From contig NZ_JBHZGL010000004.1 of NCBI RefSeq assembly GCF_051900415.1, forward strand, positions 124,001 to 188,000: 64,000 nucleotides of DNA, in the 5' to 3' direction. The notes under the pieces were generated by a model that was not told where the DNA came from, did not search any database, and saw nothing but the letters and a program-made list of their open reading frames with translations. Below, piece by piece: positions 9,113-19,252 of this stretch. The position numbers were made by a program, and so were the translations under genes. How positions within the stretch are numbered: position 1 is the stretch's first letter; each line of letters starts with the position of its first letter. Source of the stretch: Frateuria_A sp051900415. Lineage in GTDB: Bacteria > Pseudomonadota > Gammaproteobacteria > Xanthomonadales > Rhodanobacteraceae.

Positions 9113-10993
9113 TTACACCGAAAGGGTCTTGAGCTTGCGGTTGCCGTGGATCAGCGCGGTGATCGCGTGGGTCACGGTGACCGAGGTGAACATCGAGGTC
9201 AGGATGCCGATCAGCAGCGTCACGCCGAAGCCCTTGATCGGACCCGAGCCCATGGTGGTGAGCGCCAGCGCGGCGATCAGGTGGGTGACGTTGGCGTCCA
9301 GGATGGTCGACCAGGCCTTGTCGTAGCCGGCGCGAATGGCCGCGTGCGGGCTGGAGCCGTTGCGCAGTTCCTCGCGCACGCGCTCGCAGATCAGCACGTT
9401 GGCGTCGATCGCCATACCCAGCGTCAGCACGATGCCCGCGATGCCCGGCATGGTCAGGGTCACGCCGATCATCGACATCACCGCGACCAGGATCACCAGG
9501 TTGAAGAACAGCGCGATGTCGGCGACCAGGCCGAACAGGTGGTAGTAGATCGCCGCAGCCAGCAACACCAATCCCAGACCCAGCAGCACCGCGCGCAGGC
9601 CCTTCTCGATGTTGTCCTGGCCCATGCTCGGGCCGATCACCGACTGCGAGGCGATGTTCATCGGCGCGGCCAGCGAACCACCCTTGAGCAGCAGCGCGAG
9701 CTCGGAGGCTTCCTTGGGGCTGTTCAGGCCGGTGGTCTGGAACTGCTTGCCGAACACGCCCTGGATGGTCGCGTCGCTGATGACCTCCTGGGTGGTGTGC
9801 GGAATGTGCACTTCCTTGCCGTCGACGATCTTGGTGTCGTAGACGGTTTCCACGTACACCACCGCCATCGGCTTGCCGACGTTGGCGCTGGTGAAGTCGA
9901 GCATCTTCTTGGCTCCCGAGGCGCTCAGCGTCACGTCCACCTTGGGCGTGCCGCTTTGCTGGTCCACGCCGGAGGCGGCATCCACCAGTTCGTCGCCGGT
10001 AGCGATGATGCGCTTGGAAACCAGCACCGGTTGATTGGTGCCACGCTCCCGGTAGAGGTTGGCGTCCGGCGGAATGTTGCCGGTGCGCGCAGCCTCGACG
10101 GCACGCGGATCGCCCGGGTAGCCGATACCAGCGCGATATTCCAGCGTGGCAATGGCGCCGATCACCTTCTTGGCCTCGGCCGGGTTCTGCACGCCGGCCA
10201 GTTCCACCACGATCTGGTCCTCGCCCTGCTGCTGGATCAGCGGCTCGGACACGCCCAGCGCGTTGATGCGGTTGCGCAGCGTGGCGGTGTTCTGGCGGAT
10301 GGTGGCCAGCGCGAGCTCGCGCAGCTTCTCCGGCTTAACCGTGGCGGTGAGCAGGAACCGGTCACCGGTGCTGGCGCCGTCCTGCACCAGCAGGTCGGGA
10401 TATTCGGTGGCGATCGCGTCGGTGGCGGCGCTGCGGTCGGCGGCCGAGCGCAACACCACGCTGATGCCCTGCCCGCGCTGGGCATTGCGGGTCACCGACT
10501 CGTAGCGGATGTTCTTCTCGCGCAGCAGGCTGCGGATGTCGTCGGCATAGCGCTCTTCCTGCTTGTCGACCACTGCGTTCTGGTCCACCGCCATCAGGAA
10601 GTGCACACCACCCTGCAGGTCCAGGCCCAGCGGCATGGAATTGGCGTGGATGGCACGCAGCCAGCCCGGCACGGTCGAGGCGAGGTTGAGCGCGACGGTG
10701 TAGTTGTCACCCAGCGCACCCTTGATGACGTCGGCCGCCTTGGCCTGCACATCGGCGTTGGGGAAGTCGGCCACCAGGTGGTCGCCATCGATCGCCAGCC
10801 CGCTGTAGGCGACCTTCTGCGCGGTCAGCGCGCCGGCGACCTTCTGCTTGACCGAGGCATCGAGCGGCGCGCCGTGGGTGGCGAGCACCTGCACCGACGG
10901 TACCGGCGGGAAGGCGTTGGGCAGCGCGTAGATGATGCCGAACAGCAATACCAACGCGACCAGCGCGTATTTCCAGCGTGGAAAGTCACTCAT
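9113..10993 (-). CDS. secD: Protein translocase subunit SecD
   Basis: SecD forms the proton-driven export-assist complex with SecF. The 626-residue product has an N-terminal helix, a large periplasmic region (P1 head and base, about 30-440) and five or six C-terminal helices. Signatures include MPLGLDLQGGVHFLM near residue 125 and the conserved MAIDANVLICERVREELR, which contains the Asp needed for proton coupling. Length and order match E. coli SecD (615 residues). It lies between yajC (upstream) and secF. Confidence 0.98.
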   Translation of the reverse strand: MSDFPRWKYALVALVLLFGIIYALPNAFPPVPSVQVLATHGAPLDASVKQKVAGALTAQKVAYSGLAIDGDHLVADFPNADVQAKAADVIKGALGDNYTVALNLASTVPGWLRAIHANSMPLGLDLQGGVHFLMAVDQNAVVDKQEERYADDIRSLLREKNIRYESVTRNAQRGQGISVVLRSAADRSAATDAIATEYPDLLVQDGASTGDRFLLTATVKPEKLRELALATIRQNTATLRNRINALGVSEPLIQQQGEDQIVVELAGVQNPAEAKKVIGAIATLEYRAGIGYPGDPRAVEAARTGNIPPDANLYRERGTNQPVLVSKRIIATGDELVDAASGVDQQSGTPKVDVTLSASGAKKMLDFTSANVGKPMAVVYVETVYDTKIVDGKEVHIPHTTQEVISDATIQGVFGKQFQTTGLNSPKEASELALLLKGGSLAAPMNIASQSVIGPSMGQDNIEKGLRAVLLGLGLVLLAAAIYYHLFGLVADIALFFNLVILVAVMSMIGVTLTMPGIAGIVLTLGMAIDANVLICERVREELRNGSSPHAAIRAGYDKAWSTILDANVTHLIAALALTTMGSGPIKGFGVTLLIGILTSMFTSVTVTHAITALIHGNRKLKTLSV

Positions 10994-11072
10994 GCCTGGG
11001 AAGCCCGTTTCTCGTTACTTCGAAGGCCGCGGCCCCTGAAGCCGCGGCGGATGGCCTTGGCTGGCCCGGATG

Positions 11073-11405
11073 TCAGGACGACTTCAGCGTGCCCTTGGGC
11101 AGCACCTGGGAGATGGCGCCCTTCTGCAGCTTGATCTTGACGTTCGGCGCGATCTCGACCGTCAGGAAGCTCTCGCCCACCTCGTCCACGCGCCCGGCGA
11201 TGCCGCCGTTGCTGACCACTTCGTCGCCCTTGGCCAGTGCCGAGACCATGGTGCGGTGTTCCTTCTGGCGCTTCATCTGCGGCCGGATCATCAGGAAGTA
11301 GAAGATGACGAACAGCGCGATCAGCGGCAGGAAGCTGAAAAGCGGGTTGCCCGGCGCGGCGGCGGGAGCGGCCTGGGCGATCACGAAGGACATCGGGAAG
11401 CTCAT
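11073..11405 (-). CDS. yajC: Preprotein translocase accessory subunit YajC
   Basis: YajC is the small single-span membrane protein that associates with SecDF-YidC. The 110-residue product has an Ala/Pro-rich N-terminus, one helix (about 22-41) and the signature LMIRPQMKRQKEHRTMVSAL. A cytosolic domain with KGDEVVSNGGIAGRV follows. The ATG at 11405 is chosen because upstream frame extensions run through a REP palindrome. It is the first gene of the yajC-secDF set, about 80 nt before secD. Confidence 0.96.
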   Translation of the reverse strand: MSFPMSFVIAQAAPAAAPGNPLFSFLPLIALFVIFYFLMIRPQMKRQKEHRTMVSALAKGDEVVSNGGIAGRVDEVGESFLTVEIAPNVKIKLQKGAISQVLPKGTLKSS

Positions 11406-11601
11406 CGTTTCATCCTGCAAGTAGCGGCGCGGACAGGAATTTCCGTTCCACGCCAGAAAAAGGTCTTGGATTATGCCATGCACCCCAAGGGCATGCACGG
11501 CGGCTTCACGCGTCCCTGCATGGCGGCGCAGCGCGGCGTTTGCAAGCGCCGCGCCTTGGTAAGCAGGCCTGGAGGGAAGTTCCCGGCTCCCCGCATCGAC
11601 C

Positions 11602-11696
11602 TTGTAGGAGCGCCCTTGGGCGCGACCGCAATCGAGCCATCGCGGGGTTGTAGGCGCGGCCGACATGGCGGTCGCGCCCAAGGGCGCTCCTACAAG
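11602..11696. repeat. GTAG-type REP inverted pair (copy 3)
   Basis: TTGTAGGAGCGCCCTTGGGC and its reverse complement flank an internal half copy (GTTGTAGGCGCGGCC), giving a 95-nt element. It separates tgt from yajC, a junction that is tight in many relatives. Confidence 0.85.
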
Positions 11697-11701
11697 AGAT
11701 C

Positions 11702-12817
11702 CTATGCCGCGGCCCCCTGGCGGCGGGCGTAGAACGCGGCAACGAAGCTTTCCAGCGCCCCGGTGGCGATCGCCTCGCGCAGCCCGGCCATCAGCCGCTG
11801 GTAGTGGCGCAGGTTATGGTGCGTGGCAAGCGTGCTGGCCAGGATCTCGTTGCAACGATCCAGGTGGCGCAGGTAGGCGCGCGAGAAGCCGTTCGCGCAG
11901 GCGTAGCAGTCGCAGCCTTCCTCGATCACCCGGGTGTCGTCGGCATACTTGGCGTTGCGGATGCGCAGGGTGCCCTCGGGCACGAACAAAAACCCGTTGC
12001 GCGCATTGCGGGTCGGCATCACGCAGTCGAACATGTCGATGCCGCGACGCACGGCCTCGACGATGTCCTCCGGCCGCCCCACGCCCATCAGGTAGCGCGG
12101 CTTGTCTTGCGGCAGCAGGCCCACGGTGAAGTCCAGCGTGTGATTGCGCTCGGCCTCCGGCTCGCCTACCGCCAGGCCGCCTACCGCATAACCGTCGAAG
12201 CCGATGCCGACCAGCCCCTCGGCCGAGCGGCGGCGCAGCGGCTCGTAGACGCCACCCTGCACGATGCCGAATAGCGCATTGGGGTTGTCCAGCTCGTCGA
12301 AGGCGCGGCGCGAGCGTTCGGCCCAGCGCAGCGACATTTCCATCGAATCGGCCGCCTGCTTCTCGGTCGCCGGATAGGGCGTGCACTCGTCGAAGATCAT
12401 GGCGATGTCCGAGTCCAGTACCGTCTGGATCTTCATCGACACTTCGGGCGAGAGGAACACCTTGGAGCCGTCCACCGGCGAGGCGAAGGTCACGCCCTCC
12501 TCCGCCAGCTTGCGCTTGTGCGCCAGCGAGAACACCTGGAACCCGCCCGAGTCGGTGAGGATCGGCTTGTCCCAGCCGATAAAGCGGTGCAGGCCACCGA
12601 ACTTCTCCACGATTTCCAGGCCCGGGCGCAGGTACAGATGGAAGGTGTTGCCCAGGATGATCTCGGCGCCCAGTTCCTTGAGGTCGTGCGGGGTCATCGC
12701 CTTGACTGAGCCGTAGGTGCCCACGGGCATGAAGGCCGGGGTTTCGATGGTGCCGCGGGGGAAGGCCAGGCGGCCGCGGCGGGCCGCGCCGTCGCGGGCG
12801 AGGAGTTCGAATTTCAT
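11702..12817 (-). CDS. tgt: Queuine tRNA-ribosyltransferase (TGT)
   Basis: Tgt exchanges guanine-34 for preQ1 in tRNAs for Tyr, His, Asn and Asp. From MKFELLARDG the product has 371 residues, and its catalytic residues fall at the E. coli positions. Asp89 is in LTDSGGFQVFS and the nucleophile Asp264 in DMFDCVMPTRNARNG. The zinc site Cys302, Cys304 and Cys307 (CDCYAC) is completed by His333. An ATG three codons upstream (12826) is also possible; neither start has a strong ribosome binding site. The gene sits between queA and yajC, the standard order, but with repeats inserted on both sides. Confidence 0.97.
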   Translation of the reverse strand: MKFELLARDGAARRGRLAFPRGTIETPAFMPVGTYGSVKAMTPHDLKELGAEIILGNTFHLYLRPGLEIVEKFGGLHRFIGWDKPILTDSGGFQVFSLAHKRKLAEEGVTFASPVDGSKVFLSPEVSMKIQTVLDSDIAMIFDECTPYPATEKQAADSMEMSLRWAERSRRAFDELDNPNALFGIVQGGVYEPLRRRSAEGLVGIGFDGYAVGGLAVGEPEAERNHTLDFTVGLLPQDKPRYLMGVGRPEDIVEAVRRGIDMFDCVMPTRNARNGFLFVPEGTLRIRNAKYADDTRVIEEGCDCYACANGFSRAYLRHLDRCNEILASTLATHHNLRHYQRLMAGLREAIATGALESFVAAFYARRQGAAA

Positions 12818-12846
12818 GGAGGTCATCGGGGGATTATCGCGTTTTT

Positions 12847-12980
12847 CCCCCTCTCCCCTCCGGGGAGAGGGTTGGGGTGAGGGCGGGTCTTGCGGGTGAG
12901 GTGGTTCGAAGCGTGGCTCTGAGGCGCCACAAGGCGAGCCCCGGCCCCTCACCCTAACCCTCTCCCCGCAGGGGAGAGGG
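12847..12980. repeat. Long CTCTCCCC/GGGGAGAG inverted repeat (queA-tgt gap)
   Basis: CCCTCTCCCCTCCGGGGAGA with GGGTTGGGGTGAGGGC at one end is mirrored by CCCCTCACCCTAACCCTCTC and CCCCGCAGGGGAGAGGG at the other. Each end is itself a hairpin. Related copies occur at 16229 and 46283. Confidence 0.8.
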
Positions 12981-12982
12981 AA

Positions 12983-14011
12983 CTAAGGGCACGGCAGGAT
13001 CAGCATCGCATCGCCATACGAGAAGAACCGATACCGCTCCTTCACCGCATGCCGGTACGCCTCCAGCACGAACTCCCGCCCGGCGAGCGCCGACACCAGC
13101 ATCAGCAACGTGGACTGCGGCAAATGGAAGTTGGTGATCAGGCCGTCGATGCTGGTGATGCGGTAGCCGGGAAAGATGAAGATCTGCGTTTCCCCGGCGA
13201 AGGGATGCACCTGCCCGTCGATCGTGGCGCTTTCCAGCGCCCGCACCACGGTCGTGCCCACCGCGATCACCCGGCCGCCGGCAGCGCGCGTGCGGCGCAT
13301 CTTTTCCACCAGCGCGGCACCGACGTTCAGCCATTCGCGGTGCATGGTGTGCTGGTGGATGTCGTCCACGCGCACCGGCTGGAAGGTGCCTGCGCCCACG
13401 TGCAGCGTCACGTAGCCTGTTTCCACGCCTTGCTCTCGCAGGCGTTCGAGCAGCGCCTCGTCGAAATGCAGGCCGGCGGTAGGCGCAGCCACCGCACCGG
13501 GTTCGCGGGCATAGACGGTCTGGTAGCGCTCCAGGTCCGAGGCATCGGCGTGGCGCTCGATGTAGGGCGGCAGTGGCATCTCGCCCAGCCTCGCAAGCAG
13601 CTTTTCCAGCGGCTCCGGCGACTCGAAACGCAGTTTGAAGAACGCCCCGTCACGGCCCAGCACCGTGGCATGGCTGCCATCCCCCAGCTCGATGCGGCCG
13701 CCCTCCTTCGGCTTCTTGCTCACGCCCAGTTGCACTGTCGCCTCGTGCGCGCCGGTGACGCGCTCGATCAGGATCTCCACCGCGCCGCCGGATTCCTTGC
13801 GCCCGTACAGCCGCGCCGGTAGCACGCGGGTGTCGTTGAACACCAGCATGTCGCCGGGGCGCAGGAAGGACGGCAGGTCGCGGAACTGGCGGTCTTCCAG
13901 CGCGCGGGCGGCCGGGTCCATCCACAGCAGGCGGCTGGCCGAACGCTCCGGCAGCGGTGCCTGGGCGATCAGCTCGGGGGGGAGGTCGAAATCGAAATCG
14001 GACTTCTTCAA
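12983..14011 (-). CDS. queA: S-adenosylmethionine:tRNA ribosyltransferase-isomerase QueA
   Basis: QueA transfers and rearranges the ribose of S-adenosylmethionine onto preQ1-modified tRNA to give epoxyqueuosine. The 342-residue product carries the family stretches DFDLPPELIAQ, MLVFNDTRVLPARLYG, APTAGLHFDEALL, VTLHVGAGTFQPVR and ITNFHLPQSTLLMLVSAL. The frame has no ATG at the right place. A TTG at 14011 gives the usual N-terminus (LKKSDFDFDL) and has GAGG about 7 nt upstream. It acts just before Tgt's product is completed to queuosine, and it precedes tgt as in most gammaproteobacteria. Confidence 0.96.
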   Translation of the reverse strand: MKKSDFDFDLPPELIAQAPLPERSASRLLWMDPAARALEDRQFRDLPSFLRPGDMLVFNDTRVLPARLYGRKESGGAVEILIERVTGAHEATVQLGVSKKPKEGGRIELGDGSHATVLGRDGAFFKLRFESPEPLEKLLARLGEMPLPPYIERHADASDLERYQTVYAREPGAVAAPTAGLHFDEALLERLREQGVETGYVTLHVGAGTFQPVRVDDIHQHTMHREWLNVGAALVEKMRRTRAAGGRVIAVGTTVVRALESATIDGQVHPFAGETQIFIFPGYRITSIDGLITNFHLPQSTLLMLVSALAGREFVLEAYRHAVKERYRFFSYGDAMLILPCP

Positions 14012-14031
14012 AAGCGTGCCTCGCAGGCCTT

Positions 14032-14097
14032 CTTGTAGGAGCGCCCGGGGGCGCCCCCGCCCTGCCCCCCGGGCGCCCCCCCGGCCGCTCCTACAGG
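14032..14097. repeat. GTAG-type REP inverted pair (copy 4, C-rich)
   Basis: TTGTAGGAGCGCCCGGGGGC is paired with a decayed complement ending CGCTCCTACAGG. It lies upstream of queA in the divergent gap to the carboxylase gene, so it may be transcribed in the queA leader. Confidence 0.75.
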
Positions 14098-14222
14098 AAA
14101 AGCCTGGCGGCGACCGGCAATGATAGCCCTCCCCGGCCGACCCTGTGCTGCGCTGCGCATCGGCTACACACGGCATATCTGTTAATTTCGCGGGCTTTGC
14201 ATCGGCTTAGGGACAACCCTGC

Positions 14223-16211
<1,989 letters not shown>

Positions 16212-16228
16212 GGAGCCGCCAAAATCAG

Positions 16229-16385
16229 CTCCCTCTCCCTCCGGGGAGAGGGTTGGGGTGAGCGGCCGCTCTTGCGGGGGAATCCGTTCCAGTCGGAGCT
16301 TTTCAAAAGCCCCTCCCTCGCACCCGCCAACTTCCCCGCGAGCCCCGGCCCCTCACCCTGCCCTCTGCCCGGAGGGGAGAGGGTT
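16229..16385. repeat. Long CTCTCCCC/GGGGAGAG inverted repeat (second copy)
   Basis: TCCCTCTCCCTCCGGGGAGA with GGGTTGGGGTGAGC is mirrored by CCCCGGCCCCTCACCCTGCC and GGAGGGGAGAGGG about 100 nt on. Same family as the queA-tgt copy. Confidence 0.8.
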
Positions 16386-16410
16386 CAAGGGCCGCAGCAA
16401 GCGCAAATAT

Positions 16411-16435
16411 AAAGGCGGCCATCGGGCCGCCTTTT
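16411..16435. terminator. Bidirectional terminator between the carboxylase gene and infC
   Basis: A GGCGGCC/GGCCGCC stem with a 4-nt loop (16414-16431) is followed by TTTT on the plus strand and by TTT then AT on the minus strand. It ends the convergent carboxylase and infC transcripts, placed 3 nt after the infC stop. Confidence 0.85.
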
Positions 16436-16437
16436 CG

Positions 16438-16965
16438 TTACTGCTTCTTCTTCGGTCCGATCATCATGACCATCTGGCGTCCTTCCAATCGAGGGAAGGA
16501 TTCCACCTGGCCGTTGTCGCCGACGTCTTCCTGGATCTTCTTCGCCAGGTTCTGGCCCAGGTCCTGGTGGGACATTTCGCGACCGCGGAAGCGGATGGTG
16601 ACTTTGACCTTGTCGCCCTCTTCCAGGAAGCGAAGCATGTTGCGCAGCTTGATCTGGTAGTCGCCCACGTCCGTGACCGGACGGAACTTCACTTCCTTGA
16701 TCTCGACCTGCTTTTGCTTCTTCTTGGCGGCGGAGGCCTTCTTCTGGGCTTCGAACTTGAACTTGCCGTAATCCATGATGCGGCAGACCGGCGGGTCACC
16801 GTTGGGCTGGATCTCGACCAGATCCATGCCCGCTTCCTGCGCCAGTGCCAGCGCCTCGTCGCGGGAAAGAATACCCAGCTGTTCCGAGTCGGCGCCGATC
16901 ACGCGCACGCGCGGCACGCGGATTTCGAGGTTACGGCGATTGCCCTTGTTGTCGGTGGTAGCGAT
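16438..16965 (-). CDS. infC: Translation initiation factor IF-3 with AUC start codon
   Basis: IF-3 binds the 30S subunit and checks start-codon and initiator-tRNA pairing. The product (175 residues) matches the family end to end, with EQLGILSRDEALALA, PPVCRIMDYGKFKFE, KFRPVTDVGDYQ, RFRGREMSHQDLG and a C-terminal MMIGPKKKQ. A conventional start (GTG at 16917) would remove the N-terminus that contains NRRNLEIRV. The fitting start is an ATC at 16965, 8 nt after GGAGG. IF-3 discriminates against such codons, so a rare AUU/AUC start makes the gene autoregulated, as established for E. coli infC (AUU). The usual partners rpmI and rplT do not follow; a terminator does. Confidence 0.93.
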   Translation of the reverse strand: MATTDNKGNRRNLEIRVPRVRVIGADSEQLGILSRDEALALAQEAGMDLVEIQPNGDPPVCRIMDYGKFKFEAQKKASAAKKKQKQVEIKEVKFRPVTDVGDYQIKLRNMLRFLEEGDKVKVTIRFRGREMSHQDLGQNLAKKIQEDVGDNGQVESFPRLEGRQMVMMIGPKKKQ

Positions 16966-17010
16966 ACCACTATCCTCCAGAAGAGTTGTTGAATTAGGCC
17001 ACGGCGAACA

Positions 17011-18912
17011 TCAACGCCGCGTTTCGGCCTGAAGTCGTTCGACGAAGGCGGCCAGCGGCATGCTGCCCAGATCCTCGCCCGAACGGGTACGCACGGAAAC
17101 GGCCCCCGCTTCCTTCTCGCGGTCACCGACCACGAGCAGATAAGGGACCTTCTGCAACGTATGCTCGCGGATTTTATAGCCGACCTTTTCATTGCGCAAA
17201 TCGGCCTGGACGCGGAAGCCTTTGTCGACAAGGGCTTGCGTTACCTCGCGCACGTAACCGGCCTGGGCGTCGGTAATGGAAAACACCGCCGCCTGCACCG
17301 GGGCCAGCCAGGCCGGCAGGTTGCCGGCGTGGTGCTCGATCAGGATGCCGATGAAACGCTCCATGGAGCCGACGATCGCCCGGTGCAGCATGACCGGGTG
17401 GCGCTTTTGCGAGGCCTCGTCCACGTACTCGGCGCCCAGGCGCTCGGGCATCATGAAATCGACCTGCATGGTGCCGACCTGCCAGGCGCGGCCGATCGAG
17501 TCCTTCATGTGGTACTCGATCTTGGGGCCGTAGAAGGCGCCCTCGCCGGGCAGCTCTTCCCACTCGACGCCGGCGGAGGAAAGCGCCTTGCGCAGCGCGT
17601 CCTCGGCGCGGTCCCACACTTCCTCCGAGCCGATGCGCTTGTCAGGCCGCAGCGCGATCTTCAGCGCGATGTCCTTGAAGCCAAAGTCGCCGTACACCTG
17701 CATGGCCTGCTGGTGGAAGGCGGTGACTTCCGGCTCGATCTGCTCGGGCGTGCAGAAGATGTGGCCGTCGTCCTGGGTGAAGGCGCGCACGCGCATGATG
17801 CCGTGCAGCGCACCAGAGGGCTCGTTGCGGTGGCAGCCGCCGAACTCGCCGTAGCGGATCGGCAGCTCACGGTAGCTGTGCAGGCCGGTATTGAAGATCT
17901 GCACGTGGCCGGGGCAATTCATCGGCTTGAGCGCGTAGGTGTGCTTCTCCGATTCGGTGAAGAACATGTTCTCGGCGTAGTTGTCCCAGTGGCCGGACTT
18001 CTTCCACAGCGACACGTCCAGCACCTGCGGGCAGCGCACTTCCTGGTAGCCGCTCTTGCGGTACACGCCGCGCATGTACTGCTCGACCTGCTGCCAGATC
18101 GCCCAGCCGTTGGGGTGCCAGAACACCATGCCGGGAGATTCTTCCTGCTGGTGGAACAGGTCCAGCGCCTTGCCGATCTTGCGGTGGTCGCGCTTCTCGG
18201 CCTCCTCCAGCTGGTGCAGGTAGGCCTTCAGGTCCTTGTCGTTGAGCCAGGCGGTGCCGTAGACGCGGGTCAGCATCGCGTTGTTGGAGTCGCCGCGCCA
18301 ATAGGCGCCGGCTACCTTCATCAGCTTGAACGAGCGCAGCTTGGCGGTGTTGGGCACGTGCGGGCCGCGGCACAGGTCGGTGAACTCGCCCTGGGTGTAG
18401 AGCGAAAGCTCCTCGTTGGAGGGGATCGACTCGATGATCTCGGCCTTGTACACCTCGCCCAGGTCGCGGAAGAACGTGACCGCCTCGTCGCGCGACTTCA
18501 CCGCGCGCGACACCGGCAGCGCTTCCTTGACGATCTTCTCCATCTCCGCCTCGATCTTCGCCAGATCGTCGGGCGTAAACGGCCGCTCGTAGGCGAAGTC
18601 GTAATAGAAGCCGTTGTCGATCACCGGGCCGATGGTGACCTGCGCCCCCGGATACAGACGCTGCACGGCCTGCGCCAGCAGGTGCGCGGTGGAGTGGCGC
18701 AGGATCTCCAGCGCCTCGGGACTCTTCTCGGTGACGATCTCCACGCGGGCGTCATGGTCGATCGGGAAGCTGGCGTCCACCAGCTTGCCGTCCACCTTGC
18801 CGGCGAGCGTCGCCTTGGCCAGGCCGGCGCCGATGGAGGCAGCCACGTCCTGGACGGTCACGGAATGGTCGAACGGCTTCTTGCTGCCGTCCGGGAGAGT
18901 CACTTCGATCAT
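17011..18912 (-). CDS. thrS: Threonyl-tRNA synthetase
   Basis: ThrRS charges tRNA-Thr and edits mis-attached serine. The 633 residues follow the class II layout: a TGS domain (1 to about 61), the editing domain with ILRHSTAHLLAQAVQ and its catalytic histidines (about 62-225), the catalytic core (about 240-530) and an anticodon-binding domain. The core shows LKPMNCPGHVQIF (zinc Cys), motif 2 around RYGEFGGCHRNEPSGALHG and motif 3 ending LHRAIVGSMERFIGIL. It is upstream of infC by about 45 nt and probably co-transcribed with it. A leader peptide and terminator lie immediately upstream. Confidence 0.98.
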   Translation of the reverse strand: MIEVTLPDGSKKPFDHSVTVQDVAASIGAGLAKATLAGKVDGKLVDASFPIDHDARVEIVTEKSPEALEILRHSTAHLLAQAVQRLYPGAQVTIGPVIDNGFYYDFAYERPFTPDDLAKIEAEMEKIVKEALPVSRAVKSRDEAVTFFRDLGEVYKAEIIESIPSNEELSLYTQGEFTDLCRGPHVPNTAKLRSFKLMKVAGAYWRGDSNNAMLTRVYGTAWLNDKDLKAYLHQLEEAEKRDHRKIGKALDLFHQQEESPGMVFWHPNGWAIWQQVEQYMRGVYRKSGYQEVRCPQVLDVSLWKKSGHWDNYAENMFFTESEKHTYALKPMNCPGHVQIFNTGLHSYRELPIRYGEFGGCHRNEPSGALHGIMRVRAFTQDDGHIFCTPEQIEPEVTAFHQQAMQVYGDFGFKDIALKIALRPDKRIGSEEVWDRAEDALRKALSSAGVEWEELPGEGAFYGPKIEYHMKDSIGRAWQVGTMQVDFMMPERLGAEYVDEASQKRHPVMLHRAIVGSMERFIGILIEHHAGNLPAWLAPVQAAVFSITDAQAGYVREVTQALVDKGFRVQADLRNEKVGYKIREHTLQKVPYLLVVGDREKEAGAVSVRTRSGEDLGSMPLAAFVERLQAETRR

Positions 18913-18932
18913 GATCGGAACCTGCGGAAATC

Positions 18933-18955
18933 AAAAAAGGGCGAAACGCCCTTTT
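18933..18955 (-). terminator. Attenuator terminator in the thrS leader
   Basis: On the minus strand AAAAGGGCG-TTT-CGCCCTTTT is followed by two further U, giving a perfect 9-bp stem ending in six U. It ends about 20 nt before the thrS ATG. It cannot be an end-of-gene terminator because the only upstream frame is the 8-codon leader. Confidence 0.85.
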
Positions 18956-18974
18956 GTGTACGGAACAAAGGCGT
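18946..18974 (-). promoter_or_regulatory. Predicted antiterminator pairing in the thrS leader
   Basis: ACGCCTTTGT (plus coordinates 18965-18974) is complementary to ACAAAAGGGCGT (18946-18957) apart from two bulged bases. The second segment contains the 5' arm of the terminator, so the two structures exclude each other. This is the core requirement for transcription attenuation. Confidence 0.65.
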
Positions 18975-18981
18975 CGGGAGG

Positions 18982-19008
18982 TCAGCGATGGAGAGTGGTA
19001 GTTGCCAT
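18982..19008 (-). CDS. Threonine-rich thrS leader peptide (8 residues)
   Basis: The frame reads Met-Ala-Thr-Thr-Thr-Leu-His-Arg-stop, three consecutive threonine codons (ACT ACC ACT) in eight. It ends 26 nt before the terminator stem. A ribosome stalling on the Thr codons for lack of charged tRNA-Thr would leave the antiterminator free to form and let thrS be transcribed. The ribosome binding site is weak (GAGCG about 10 nt upstream). Leader peptides of this kind are established for amino-acid operons and pheST in proteobacteria. This instance is read from sequence only. Confidence 0.68.
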   Translation of the reverse strand: MATTTLHR

Positions 19009-19080
19009 GTCGCACGCTCGACCTGCGCTTACGCGCGGGCCACCTTGAACCAATCAGACGCTTAGTCTAGCGGAGAATCC

Positions 19081-19169
19081 CCTGTAGGAGCGCCCTTGGG
19101 CGCGACCGCGATGTCCGCCCGTATCGGCAACTTGCCGCACGGTGGTCGTGCCCAAGGGCGCTCCTACAG
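19081..19169. repeat. GTAG-type REP inverted pair (copy 5)
   Basis: CTGTAGGAGCGCCCTTGGGC and GCCCAAGGGCGCTCCTACAG flank a 45-nt centre. It lies in the divergent gap between the thrS leader and the epimerase gene. Confidence 0.85.
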
Positions 19170-19252
19170 AACATGCGGCCTCATGCACCTGCGCCCGGCC
19201 CTCACGCTCCGGCCCGCTAGAATGATCCGTCCCCCACAAGGAACCGTAACGG

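Noticed and set aside
16438..16917. GTG start for infC at 16917
   Set aside because: It would remove a conserved N-terminal stretch and lacks a ribosome binding site. AUC at 16965 has GGAGG at the right distance.
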